Assembly (NCBI GenBank): GCA_030833315.1
Contig: JAURHM010000029.1
Location: forward strand, 1-39,940
DNA length: 39,940 nt
Direction: 5' to 3'
Source: Burkholderiales bacterium
Lineage (GTDB): Bacteria; Pseudomonadota; Gammaproteobacteria; Burkholderiales; SG8-41
The translations under genes and the position numbers were made by a program. The notes beneath the pieces are model-generated. The model saw only the letters and a list, made by a program, of their open reading frames with translations. It searched no databases and was not told the DNA's origin. Each line of letters begins with the position of its first letter. Within the stretch, counting starts at the first letter, position 1. Below are positions 33,341-39,940 of this stretch, in pieces.

Positions 33341-33547
33341 ATGGCAACAGGTACTGTTAAGTGGTTCAACGACGCCAAAGGTTTTGGTTTTATTACTCCT
33401 GACGGCGGCGGCGAAGATCTTTTCGCACACTTCTCCGGCATCGCGATGAGCGGTTTCAAGACCCTGAAGGAAGGCCAGAAAGTCTCCTTCGACATCACCG
33501 CCGGCAACAAAGGCAAACAGCAAGCCAGCAACATCCAGGCAATCTGA
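33341..33547 (+). CDS. CspA-family cold-shock protein
   Basis: 68-residue single OB-fold cold-shock protein, an RNA/ssDNA chaperone. [20 protein letters not shown] carries the RNP1 motif KGFGFI (residues 13-18), and DLFAHF (26-31) is the RNP2 motif. Start at ATG 33341 follows AAAGGAAT; an in-frame ATG three codons upstream is unlikely because it would overlap the ribosome site. It has its own promoter, a long leader and a terminator, so it is a monocistronic unit. Confidence 0.95.
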   Translation: MATGTVKWFNDAKGFGFITPDGGGEDLFAHFSGIAMSGFKTLKEGQKVSFDITAGNKGKQQASNIQAI

Positions 33548-33562
33548 TTGTTGCAGCTGCTG

Positions 33563-33591
33563 AAAAAACCGGGCTTCGGCCCGGTTTTTTT
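33563..33591 (+). terminator. Rho-independent terminator after the cold-shock gene
   Basis: AAAAAA-CCGGGC, loop TTCG, GCCCGG followed by seven T (33585-33591). A tetraloop hairpin with a T-run, 16 bp after the stop. Confidence 0.93.
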
Positions 33592-33705
33592 ACGTCCGTA
33601 ATCGCTGTAAGGCGATGATTTTCCCCACCTCACGGATTCTTCACGTGTCCTGTTCTAAGTTTTAGCCTTCATCAACCCTGAGTCCGGCGAGGATCCCAGG
33701 CTGGC

Positions 33706-34431
33706 TTGAACGAGGCTGAATTGAAACAGGAACTTGCCCAGGAACCGGGTCTACCCGGGGTTCTCTCCGTCCCGCGTTATCTGCAGGAAGTCTATTGGTG
33801 GGCCTATGTCCACCCCAACGCGATCCGCGTCTTTGAGCGGCAGTGGCTGGTCAATGCCATTCTCTGGGGCAATTTTTCCAAACTGCGCGACGCCGCGCTG
33901 CAGGCACTGGGGCCGCTACAGGGGCGGATGTTGCAGATCGCCTGCGTTTACGGTGATCTGACGGCACGACTTGCCGATGGCATGTCACAAGCAGCCAGTC
34001 TCGATGTGGTTGATATCGTGCCGGCGCAGATCAGTAATCTGCAGCGCAAGCTGGCCGGCCGTTCCGGCATTACGCTGTTCCAGCGTGATTCGGCATCGCT
34101 GGGTTTCGCCGACAACAGCTATGCGGGCGCGCTGCTGTTTTTCCTGCTGCATGAGCAGCCGCAAACCGTGCGCCGCCAGACTCTCGCCGAAGCGCTGCGC
34201 GTGACGGCACCTGGCGGGCGCGTCGTGATTGCCGATTATCATTGCCCAAGCCGCTGGCATCCGCTGTATTACCTGTTTCGGCCGGTGCTCGCGTTGCTGG
34301 AGCCTTATGCGCTGGACCTGTGGCGCAATGACATCAGCCGCTGGATGCCGGAAAACATCAGGTTTCACATTGAATCCCGCCGTACGTTTTTCGGCGGCCT
34401 TTATCAACTGGTTGTCCTGGTGCGTGAGTAA
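33706..34431 (+). CDS. rquA: rhodoquinone biosynthesis protein RquA
   Basis: 241 residues of the class I SAM-dependent methyltransferase-like family, with features of RquA. The N-terminal YLQEVYWWAYVHPNAIRVFE and the VERQWLVNAILWGNF-like segment are typical. The SAM-site glycine motif is replaced by LQIACVYGDLT (about residues 76-86), lacking the usual GxGxG. FFLLHEQPQTVRRQTLAEAL and the C-terminal TFFGGLYQ complete the pattern. RquA uses SAM to place an amino group on ubiquinone, giving rhodoquinone for anaerobic fumarate reduction. No ATG exists near the front; TTG 33706 is the most plausible start, with TTG 33721 as an alternative. It overlaps nothing but is followed three bases later by the SRPBCC gene, so both are likely co-transcribed. 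Confidence 0.85.
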   Translation: MNEAELKQELAQEPGLPGVLSVPRYLQEVYWWAYVHPNAIRVFERQWLVNAILWGNFSKLRDAALQALGPLQGRMLQIACVYGDLTARLADGMSQAASLDVVDIVPAQISNLQRKLAGRSGITLFQRDSASLGFADNSYAGALLFFLLHEQPQTVRRQTLAEALRVTAPGGRVVIADYHCPSRWHPLYYLFRPVLALLEPYALDLWRNDISRWMPENIRFHIESRRTFFGGLYQLVVLVRE

Positions 34432-34434
34432 TCA

Positions 34435-35034
34435 GTGTCGCGTGGTTCCGTGATCCGTTGCTGGCTGGCAGTCCTGGTGCTGGGCTTCGGGCTCGTGCAG
34501 GGCGGCTTTGCCATGGCGGCGGAAGGCATGGTGGTTCATGCCGAGCCCCGCGGACCTGCAGTGGCGATCGATGTTCGTGCCACGGTTGCGGCACCGCACG
34601 CGCTGATCTGGAGTACGTTGACTGATTACGGCCACCTCTCGGAATTCATCCCCGGCATGCAGAGCAGCAAAATTACCGAGCGCCGCGGCACTACGGCCAT
34701 CGTTGAACAACGCGGCGAGGCTGGATTCATGGTCTTTTCCTATGGCATCGATGTGTTGGTGGCTTCGACGGAATATCAACCGGACACCATCGAGATTCGC
34801 TTACTCAAGGGCAATCTCAAACGCCTGGACGGCCGTTACCAGGTGCAACGCGGCGAGAAAGACGGCACCTGGGTGGTAAGCTGGTCCGGCATGGTCGAAC
34901 CTTCGCTGCCGCTGCCGCAGTTTCTCAACGTCCGCCTGATCCGCGGCAGTATCGTCGATCAGTTCCGCGGCATGATTGATGAAATCGAGCGTCGCGACGT
35001 AGTCCGGCGCACGGCATCCACAAAAGGACATTGA
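34435..35034 (+). CDS. secreted SRPBCC-fold protein
   Basis: 199 residues from GTG 34435. An N-terminal signal peptide (hydrophobic at about 10-25) ends at FAMA-AEG, giving a periplasmic protein. It then shows a START/polyketide-cyclase-like SRPBCC domain: VAIDVRATVAAPHALIWSTL, LTDYGHLSEFIPGMQSSKI, and the C-terminal helix SIVDQFRGMIDEIERRDV. Such folds bind lipophilic ligands, but the ligand here is unknown. It starts three bases after rquA and ends four bases before the lipoprotein gene, so the three share a transcript and perhaps a membrane-related role. Confidence 0.78.
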   Translation: MSRGSVIRCWLAVLVLGFGLVQGGFAMAAEGMVVHAEPRGPAVAIDVRATVAAPHALIWSTLTDYGHLSEFIPGMQSSKITERRGTTAIVEQRGEAGFMVFSYGIDVLVASTEYQPDTIEIRLLKGNLKRLDGRYQVQRGEKDGTWVVSWSGMVEPSLPLPQFLNVRLIRGSIVDQFRGMIDEIERRDVVRRTASTKGH

Positions 35035-35038
35035 AGGC

Positions 35039-36520
35039 ATGAAGTTCAACAGGGTGCGCGCAGCCGTGCTGCGCATTGTTGCGCCGGCGACGCTGCTGTT
35101 GCTTGGCGCCTGTGCGACGGTGCAGCCGCCGCAGAGTCAGCATCTGCAGGCCGCCGATGCCGATTTACGTGATTGTGCGCAGTGGTTCCAGGCAACCGAC
35201 GCCGCTGTTGATGCTGCCGGCGTGCGTGATCGTGAAGCTTCGCCGGTAGCGGGATTTCCTTATTTGCGCAGCACGCGGTTTCTCGCGGCATTGATGCCGG
35301 CGTCGGATACCGATGCGCTGCGGCGAACCTGGCTGGAACAACTGAGGCAGGTTGATTTGCAGGCGAGGGCGGCCGAATTGCGCAATCTGCCGGCCGCACA
35401 GACTGCCGATATCAATCAAGTACAGCGCTGCGGGGCCTTGCTGCTGAAACGTGACCTGCAGCAGCCCGAACTGTCTGCGATGCTCGCAGCACGAGTGCCG
35501 GTGGCGGATGCTTACAGTGATGGTCTGCGCATCGTCGGCCTCTATGGACTGGCACGGATTCCTTTTGCCGGCGGAGTGGCGCAATGGCATGCCGAGGCCC
35601 GTGCGATGTTCGAAAATTCCCGCAAGGGGGAGGCTTCCGCACACCCGGTTGAACGTTACGCGCCGGCAGGCATAGCCCGTTACAGCCGTGCTGAAGTCGC
35701 CGCGCTGCTGAAGCGTGCAGATCCGGCACTGGGTCTGCTGTCATTGAATGCCGATGAGACATCCCGGCTCCTGGTCACTTATGCGCCGGTATTTGAAGTC
35801 GAAACCACCGGCGAGTTTGACCGTCCCGGCGCGCTGCGTTGGGGCGGGGCGCGCCATCCGGTGCTGGATACGCAAATGCCCGTGGTTTATCAGCGCCTGA
35901 CTTACACGCGTTATGGCGGACGGACGCTGGTGCAATTGGTTTATACGATGTGGTTCGGCGAACGTCCCGCCGACAAGTCCTTCGATATTCTGGCCGGCGG
36001 ACTGGACGGCCTGGTGTGGCGCGTGACTCTGGCGCCCGACGGTGAGCCCCTGGTGTTCGATACCATGCATCCCTGCGGCTGTTATCACATGTTTTTCCCG
36101 ACCCGGCGCGCTGCTGCCCAGCCGGCGCCGGATCCTGGTGATGAATGGGCCTTCATCCCGGCAACACTGACGCGTGTGCAGGAAAATGAGCAGATCCGTC
36201 TGCGTATCGCCACGCGCAGTCATTATTTGCTCGATGTCGGCGTACAGCCGGTGGCGGCCGCAGCGCGCGGCTACGAGATGCTGGACGAGCAGATCCTGCG
36301 TTCGCTGCCCTTGCCCGGCGGCGGCTACCGCAGCATTTACGATGCGGATGCGCTGGTTGCCGGTACCGAGCGCGGTGAACGTTTCCTGTTCTGGCCAATG
36401 GGCATTCCCAGCGCCGGTGCGATGCGGCAGTGGGGTAACCATGCCACGGCCTTTCTCGGCCGGCGTCATTTTGACGATGCCGACCTGCTGGAGCGGCGTT
36501 TCCGCCTGACGCTTCACTAG
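35039..36520 (+). CDS. conserved hypothetical lipoprotein
   Basis: 493-residue predicted lipoprotein: positively charged N-terminus, hydrophobic stretch and lipobox LGAC (Cys25). The family is not recognised from memory with certainty. The mature part contains an early Ala-rich helical region (to about 215), and a beta-rich part from about residue 235. The latter holds YTRYGGRTLVQLVYTMWFGE and the distinctive HPCGCYHMFFPTRRA, with two cysteines and two histidines within a short run that could bind metal. It follows the SRPBCC gene by four bases. Function unknown. Confidence 0.75.
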   Translation: MKFNRVRAAVLRIVAPATLLLLGACATVQPPQSQHLQAADADLRDCAQWFQATDAAVDAAGVRDREASPVAGFPYLRSTRFLAALMPASDTDALRRTWLEQLRQVDLQARAAELRNLPAAQTADINQVQRCGALLLKRDLQQPELSAMLAARVPVADAYSDGLRIVGLYGLARIPFAGGVAQWHAEARAMFENSRKGEASAHPVERYAPAGIARYSRAEVAALLKRADPALGLLSLNADETSRLLVTYAPVFEVETTGEFDRPGALRWGGARHPVLDTQMPVVYQRLTYTRYGGRTLVQLVYTMWFGERPADKSFDILAGGLDGLVWRVTLAPDGEPLVFDTMHPCGCYHMFFPTRRAAAQPAPDPGDEWAFIPATLTRVQENEQIRLRIATRSHYLLDVGVQPVAAAARGYEMLDEQILRSLPLPGGGYRSIYDADALVAGTERGERFLFWPMGIPSAGAMRQWGNHATAFLGRRHFDDADLLERRFRLTLH

Positions 36521-36552
36521 CCGGGGGGGCGGGCTGCATAATCCGTCCCTCC

Positions 36553-37692
36553 ATGGCACCCGCCGCCTCCAACCCCGTCTGGGATATTTTCTGCAAGGTC
36601 GTCGATAACTTCGGCGATGCCGGTGTGTGCTGGCGCATTGCCGCCTTGCTGCATCAGGAGCACAGCCTTGCGGTGCGGCTGTGGATTGATCGCCCGCAGA
36701 TCCTGAAGGCCTTGCGGCCGGACCTCGATGCTGATGCCTCCCGGCAGCAGCTCGACGGTGTGGAAGTGATCGACTGGTCGAGAATCAAACCCGATCCGGC
36801 GTCTGCCAACGTCGTGATTGAGGCATTCGGATGCGGGTTTCCTGATGACTATGTGACGGCGATGGCCGGACTGCCGCTGCCGCCGCTGTGGATTGTGCTC
36901 GATTACCTGAGTGCCGAATCCTGGGTCGACACGCATCACGGACTGGCGTCGCCGCATCCTTCTCTGGCACTGCCGCGCTGGTATTTTTATCCCGGCTTTG
37001 CCGCAGCGACCGGTGGCCTGCCGCGCGAGCGCGATTTGCTGTCGCGCCGCGATGCCTTTGATGCGCAAGCCCGTGCCGGATTCTTCCATGAATCCGGCAT
37101 GACCGCACCGGATGCGGCTGTGCTGACGGTATCGCTGTTTGCCTATGCCGATGCGCCGGTTACGGATCTGCTGTCGGCGCTGGCTGAAGACTCATCACCA
37201 ACCTTGTTGTTGGTACCCGCAGGCGCGGTTGTGCCGGCGGTGCAGGCTTTTTTCGGCACAACGGCCGATCAGGCACGCCGCGGCAATCTGGAAGTCCGCT
37301 TGCTGCCGTTTTTGCCGCAATCCCGGTATGACCAACTGCTGTGGGCCTGCGATCTCAATTTTGTCCGCGGCGAGGATTCCTTTGTCCGGGCGCAATGGGC
37401 GGGAAAGCCCTTGGTCTGGCAACCCTACCGCCAGGACGACGGTGTCCACCAACGGAAGCTGGAGGCCTTTATACAGCGGTATACGGCCGAATTTGAACCG
37501 GCCACCGTCGTGGCAGTGGCGGCTTTTACGGCGGCCTGGAGTGCGGGAACCCCGGTCAGGGACCTATGGCCTGCATTGCGGGCGGCGCGGGGGGAGTGGG
37601 CCCGCAATGCCCTGGGCTGGTCCCGGAAACTGGCCGATTTGGGCGAAATGTCCGCCAAACTGGTGGAGTTTGTGCGCAACAAGGTAAAATAG
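36553..37692 (+). CDS. earP: EF-P arginine rhamnosyltransferase EarP
   Basis: 379-residue glycosyltransferase (GT-B fold) that attaches rhamnose from dTDP-rhamnose to Arg32 of elongation factor P. The N-terminal WDIFCKVVDNFGDAGVCWRI has the conserved D18 and D22. The C-terminal nucleotide-sugar site is RGEDSFVRAQWAGKPLVWQP. Directly upstream of efp (47 bp), the classic pairing. Start at ATG 36553; no clear Shine-Dalgarno is visible. Confidence 0.95.
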   Translation: MAPAASNPVWDIFCKVVDNFGDAGVCWRIAALLHQEHSLAVRLWIDRPQILKALRPDLDADASRQQLDGVEVIDWSRIKPDPASANVVIEAFGCGFPDDYVTAMAGLPLPPLWIVLDYLSAESWVDTHHGLASPHPSLALPRWYFYPGFAAATGGLPRERDLLSRRDAFDAQARAGFFHESGMTAPDAAVLTVSLFAYADAPVTDLLSALAEDSSPTLLLVPAGAVVPAVQAFFGTTADQARRGNLEVRLLPFLPQSRYDQLLWACDLNFVRGEDSFVRAQWAGKPLVWQPYRQDDGVHQRKLEAFIQRYTAEFEPATVVAVAAFTAAWSAGTPVRDLWPALRAARGEWARNALGWSRKLADLGEMSAKLVEFVRNKVK

Positions 37693-37739
37693 CGTGTTTT
37701 TTCCGCTTAATTTATTACGCTTAATCAAGGATGTAGGTT

Positions 37740-38300
37740 ATGAAAATTGCTCAGGAAATCCGCGCGGGCAACGTCATCATGGTCGGCAAGGACCCGATGG
37801 TGGTGTTGAAGGCCGAGTTCAGCAAGTCCGGCCGCAACGCGTCGGTAGTCAAAATGAAGCTGAAGAACCTGCTGTCGAACGGCGGCACGGAAACCGTTTA
37901 TCGCGCTGACGAGAAATTCGACGTCGTGCAGCTCGAGCGCAAGGAAGTGACGTATTCCTACTTTGCCGAGCCGTCGTATGTTTTCATGGATGCCGAGTTC
38001 AACCAGTTTGAGGTGGACAAGGAGAACATGGGTGATGCGCTGAATTACCTCGAAGACGGCATGCCCTGTGAAGTCACGCTATATGAAGGCCGTCCGATTT
38101 CGGTGGAAATCCCACAGACCCTGGTCCGCGAGATCATTTACACCGAACCCGCGGTTCGCGGCGATACCTCGGGCAAAGTGCTGAAGCCTGCAAAGCTGAG
38201 CACGGGCTTTGAAATCCCGGTGCCGTTGTTCTGCGCCACCGGCGACAAGATCGAGATCGATACACGCACTGGCGAATACCGCAGCCGCACCAAAGGCTGA
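37740..38300 (+). CDS. efp: elongation factor P
   Basis: 186 residues with the three-domain EF-P layout. Domain I carries the modification loop SKSGRNAS with Arg32 at the tip, matching the EarP-rhamnosylated branch rather than the lysine (EpmA) branch. EF-P enters the ribosomal E-site to relieve stalling at polyproline. The start has AAGGA eight bases upstream. It is followed by a bidirectional terminator. Confidence 0.97.
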   Translation: MKIAQEIRAGNVIMVGKDPMVVLKAEFSKSGRNASVVKMKLKNLLSNGGTETVYRADEKFDVVQLERKEVTYSYFAEPSYVFMDAEFNQFEVDKENMGDALNYLEDGMPCEVTLYEGRPISVEIPQTLVREIIYTEPAVRGDTSGKVLKPAKLSTGFEIPVPLFCATGDKIEIDTRTGEYRSRTKG

Positions 38301-38323
38301 ACTTTCGTTCCATGCAGCACGGG

Positions 38324-38353
38324 AAAACGCCGCAGAGTTTCTGCGGCGTTTTT
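38324..38353. terminator. bidirectional terminator between efp and rlmJ
   Basis: AAAACGCCGCAGA, loop GTT, TCTGCGGCGTTTT (38324-38352) gives a 13-bp stem with A-run and T-run sides. It sits 23 bp after the efp stop and touches the rlmJ stop codon, so it ends both converging genes. Confidence 0.92.
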
Positions 38354-39195
38354 CATTCCGGTATCAGCCACTCGCAGCGTGTGCCGCCTTTGCCTTCGGG
38401 TGACAGTGTGCGCCACAGCCAGTCAAGCAGGGGCGGGGCTTCCTGATCCAGCCCGTACGGCGGGTTGATGACGATCAGGCCGCTGCCGGGGATGTGTTCG
38501 CTGTAATCACGTGACTCGGTAAAGAGTTCGAGTTGCAGGGTTTTGGGAAGCCCCGCGCTGAGCAGACTGCGCTCGAAGGCCTCGATTGCCGAGCGTCCCA
38601 TCAAAGGATACCAGACGGCAGTCATGCCGGAGGCAAAGCGGCTATGTGCTTCTTTCACGGCACGTGCGACGCGCGTGAAATCTTCGCCCTGATCGAAGGA
38701 GGCATCGATGAACAGCAGGCCGCGGCGTTCCTTGGGCGGCAGGGTGGCCTTGATCGCGGTGTAGCCGTCCTGCTGCTGGATCGACGTGTGGCGAGAGTGG
38801 CGAAACTGGTTGCGCAGGGTTTCGCAGTCATCCTGGTTCAATTCGTAGAGCACCAGCCGGTCAGTCTCGCGCATCAGGCGTCGGGTAATGCAGGGTGAAC
38901 CCGGGTAGTAGCGCAATTGACCGTCAGGATTTTCAGCGTGAACAGCATCAAGATAGGGGCGCAGCAATTCGGGCGAACCGCTGCGGGACCACAGCCTTGC
39001 GATGCCTTTCTGCCATTCGCCGGTCTTTTGCGCCCAGGCGTGTTGCAGATCGTAAAGCCCTATACCGGCGTGGGTCTCCACGACGCAGTAGGGCTTGTCC
39101 TTGCGGTTGAGTGCGAGCAGCAGTCGCGTCAGCAACGCGTGCTTGAAGACGTCGGCGATATTTCCGGCGTGGAACTGATGGCGGTAGGACAGCAT
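38353..39195 (-). CDS. rlmJ: 23S rRNA (adenine-2030 N6)-methyltransferase RlmJ, with variant motif IV
   Basis: 280-residue RlmJ homologue, normal length. The N-terminal SYRHQFHAGNIADVFKHALL, AHAGIGLYDL-like segment (VETHAGIGLYDL), GSPCITRRLMRETDRLVLYE, and the C-terminal SGLIVINPPYGLDQE and EWLIPE are all family marks. In E. coli RlmJ the catalytic motif IV is DPPY(E); here it reads IDASFDQGEDF (about residues 166-176), so both prolines are lost and Tyr is Phe while the Asp is kept. The methylation of A2030 in 23S rRNA may still occur. It converges with efp through a shared terminator. Confidence 0.93.
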   Translation of the reverse strand: MLSYRHQFHAGNIADVFKHALLTRLLLALNRKDKPYCVVETHAGIGLYDLQHAWAQKTGEWQKGIARLWSRSGSPELLRPYLDAVHAENPDGQLRYYPGSPCITRRLMRETDRLVLYELNQDDCETLRNQFRHSRHTSIQQQDGYTAIKATLPPKERRGLLFIDASFDQGEDFTRVARAVKEAHSRFASGMTAVWYPLMGRSAIEAFERSLLSAGLPKTLQLELFTESRDYSEHIPGSGLIVINPPYGLDQEAPPLLDWLWRTLSPEGKGGTRCEWLIPE

Positions 39196-39799
39196 GACCG
39201 TGAGCTTTCGTGTTAAGGCATATTATATACGGATAAGATGTATAAATTATTGATTTTAATGAATAATTTTATTGATTGTGGCACCCAGGACTGAATGGAT
39301 CGGTCATGGACGATAGATCTTCGCACCGAGGGCGGCTCCAGGTAATCCTTCAAACGGCGGTTGGTCATGCCAATCAGATCTATCGTATTTGGCGCTCCTG
39401 TGATGCCCACAGAGTATGTCCTCAGTTTTTTGGTGGAGGGGGGGGCAGGTTGTTAATCAGAGCGGGCTGCGTCTATGCGGTTACAGCGCCGCTGAATACA
39501 CATCGAACCCCGGTCCAGCTGACGGGCATTTTGCTAGGGGTGCCGACCGGAGTGTCATGTATGTGTATCGCCTGCAACTGACCTTGGTTATCGGTCTTCA
39601 CCGTCTAATGGTTTGCAATACGGACTGTCAGGGTATTTTGTCTTTTTTTGATGGCAAAAATAAGGCTAAGTTATTGAATAAATTATAAAAATTATATCAG
39701 TCAGCCACCGAATGGCAAAAATGACAATTTATGCTTCAAATATGACGCAAACTTTGACATAATTGTCTAAATTGTCATTATTATTTTTTTGGTGTTCTT
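39196..39799. other. 604-bp AT-rich region without a recognisable gene
   Basis: Upstream of rlmJ and of the following partial gene the composition becomes much more AT-rich than the rest of the window, and no frame has coding character. It contains an 11-bp inverted repeat (39310-39320 and 39376-39386), a run of eight G near 39439, several short AT palindromes, and a 12-bp inverted repeat near the next start (39720-39779). It could be a degraded gene or foreign insert, or a regulatory spacer. A frame on the minus strand (39213-39410) was examined but matches no family I recognise. Confidence 0.6.
39720..39779 (+). promoter_or_regulatory. candidate operator/promoter before the Ig-like gene
   Basis: AATGACAATTTA (39720-39731) and TAAATTGTCATT (39768-39779) are perfect 12-bp complements. 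Between them lie TTGACA (39754-39759), a fair -35, and GACATAATTGTC (39756-39767), which holds GACA/TGTC as a further inverted pair. TATTAT (39779-39784) could be a -10, although the spacer of 19 is long. The recurring TGACA/TGTCA words suggest a repressor or activator array for the gene starting at 39800. Confidence 0.4.
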
Positions 39800-39940
39800 A
39801 TGCGAGCAACGATTACGCGCTTTGACAGTGACCGCGCCATATATGGCATTGGGGATGTGGTGTATGTCACTGCGGTGTTCAGTGAGGCGGTGGAGGCGCT
39901 GGCGGGTGCCGGCGGTTTCAAGCCGAGGGTTGTGCTGAGC
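39800..39940 (+). CDS. start of an Ig-like-repeat surface/adhesin-type protein (cut by window edge)
   Basis: From ATG 39800 the frame is open to the last base (47 codons). It reads MRATITRFDSDRA, then YGIGDVVYVTAVFSEAVEAL, which resembles the first strands of bacterial Ig-like repeats (GxGDxIxVTVxFSEAV) of very large surface or RTX proteins. There is no signal peptide, fitting type I secretion proteins, which carry C-terminal signals. G/C-rich third positions resume within the frame, matching the rest of the window. Only the first domain start is seen, so protein size and function are unknown. Confidence 0.55.
   Translation, partial: MRATITRFDSDRAIYGIGDVVYVTAVFSEAVEALAGAGGFKPRVVLS

Noticed and set aside
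39213-39410. Minus-strand frame in the AT-rich region considered as a transposase fragment
   Set aside because: No catalytic motif or recognisable transposase segment could be identified; the resemblance was only vague.
39433-39448. G8 homopolymer considered as a phase-variation tract
   Set aside because: It is not inside or near the start of any supported gene, so there is no frame to switch.
1-39940. CRISPR arrays, tRNA or rRNA genes, intact insertion sequences and phage genes
   Set aside because: No regularly spaced repeats, cloverleaf-like segments, rRNA-like stretches, transposase or phage structural genes were seen on either strand by eye.

Overview
The window looks like a chromosomal segment of a GC-rich betaproteobacterium, most likely Burkholderiales-like. 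The reasons are the three Bug/TctC-type periplasmic receptors beside CoA-dependent acid catabolism genes, the EarP/EF-P (Arg32) pair, a SoeABC-type sulfite dehydrogenase, and codon use strongly biased to G/C at third positions. Genes are densely packed on both strands. No rRNA, tRNA, CRISPR array or intact insertion sequence was seen. All calls rest on reading the sequence and recalling protein families; no database search was run.

Layout. 1-5.2 kb: organic-acid/CoA catabolism (acyl-CoA dehydrogenase fragment, class III CoA-transferase, FMN alpha-hydroxy-acid dehydrogenase, Bug receptor, VOC dioxygenase-like protein). 5.3-9.0 kb: a FixJ-type regulator and MASE1 histidine kinase, divergent from a Na+/H+ antiporter-like membrane protein. 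9.1-13.3 kb: DUF1080 lipoprotein, a second Bug receptor, a citryl-CoA lyase-like protein and an MmgE/PrpD protein. 13.3-16.5 kb: a three-gene MacAB-like ABC exporter. 16.5-20.8 kb: a DUF2007/zinc-ribbon protein and a tripartite tricarboxylate transporter operon headed by a ModA-like protein without a signal peptide. 20.8-23.7 kb: a second MmgE/PrpD gene, a DsbA/FrnE-like gene with an in-frame TGA, and an alpha/beta hydrolase. 23.8-27.0 kb: GIDE-domain protein with EF-hand, LemA, and a DUF4139 secreted protein. 27.0-33.0 kb: LOG protein, soeABC, and a DUF2726 protein. 33.0-36.5 kb: cold-shock protein, the rhodoquinone gene rquA, an SRPBCC protein and a lipoprotein. 36.5-39.2 kb: earP-efp and rlmJ. 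39.2-39.9 kb: an AT-rich, gene-poor stretch leading into the start of an Ig-like-repeat protein cut by the window edge.

The most notable observation is at 22235-22882. A DsbA-family gene has TGA exactly where the first cysteine of its CxxC active site should be (U-P-W-C). The rest of the 215-codon frame is intact, and a hairpin can form immediately downstream. This is best read as a selenocysteine-encoding UGA in a thiol oxidoreductase; a nonsense mutation or base-call error is the alternative. Other points of interest are rquA (an anaerobic quinone pool beside a quinone-linked sulfite dehydrogenase), the signal-less ModA-like protein fronting a TTT operon, a mini-ORF made by a 13-bp duplication between two exporter genes, and a changed catalytic motif in RlmJ.

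Working together, the genes suggest a metabolically flexible heterotroph. It would import carboxylates through TTT/Bug systems, feed them through CoA-thioester chemistry, gain electrons from sulfite at the quinone pool, and possibly switch to rhodoquinone when oxygen is short.
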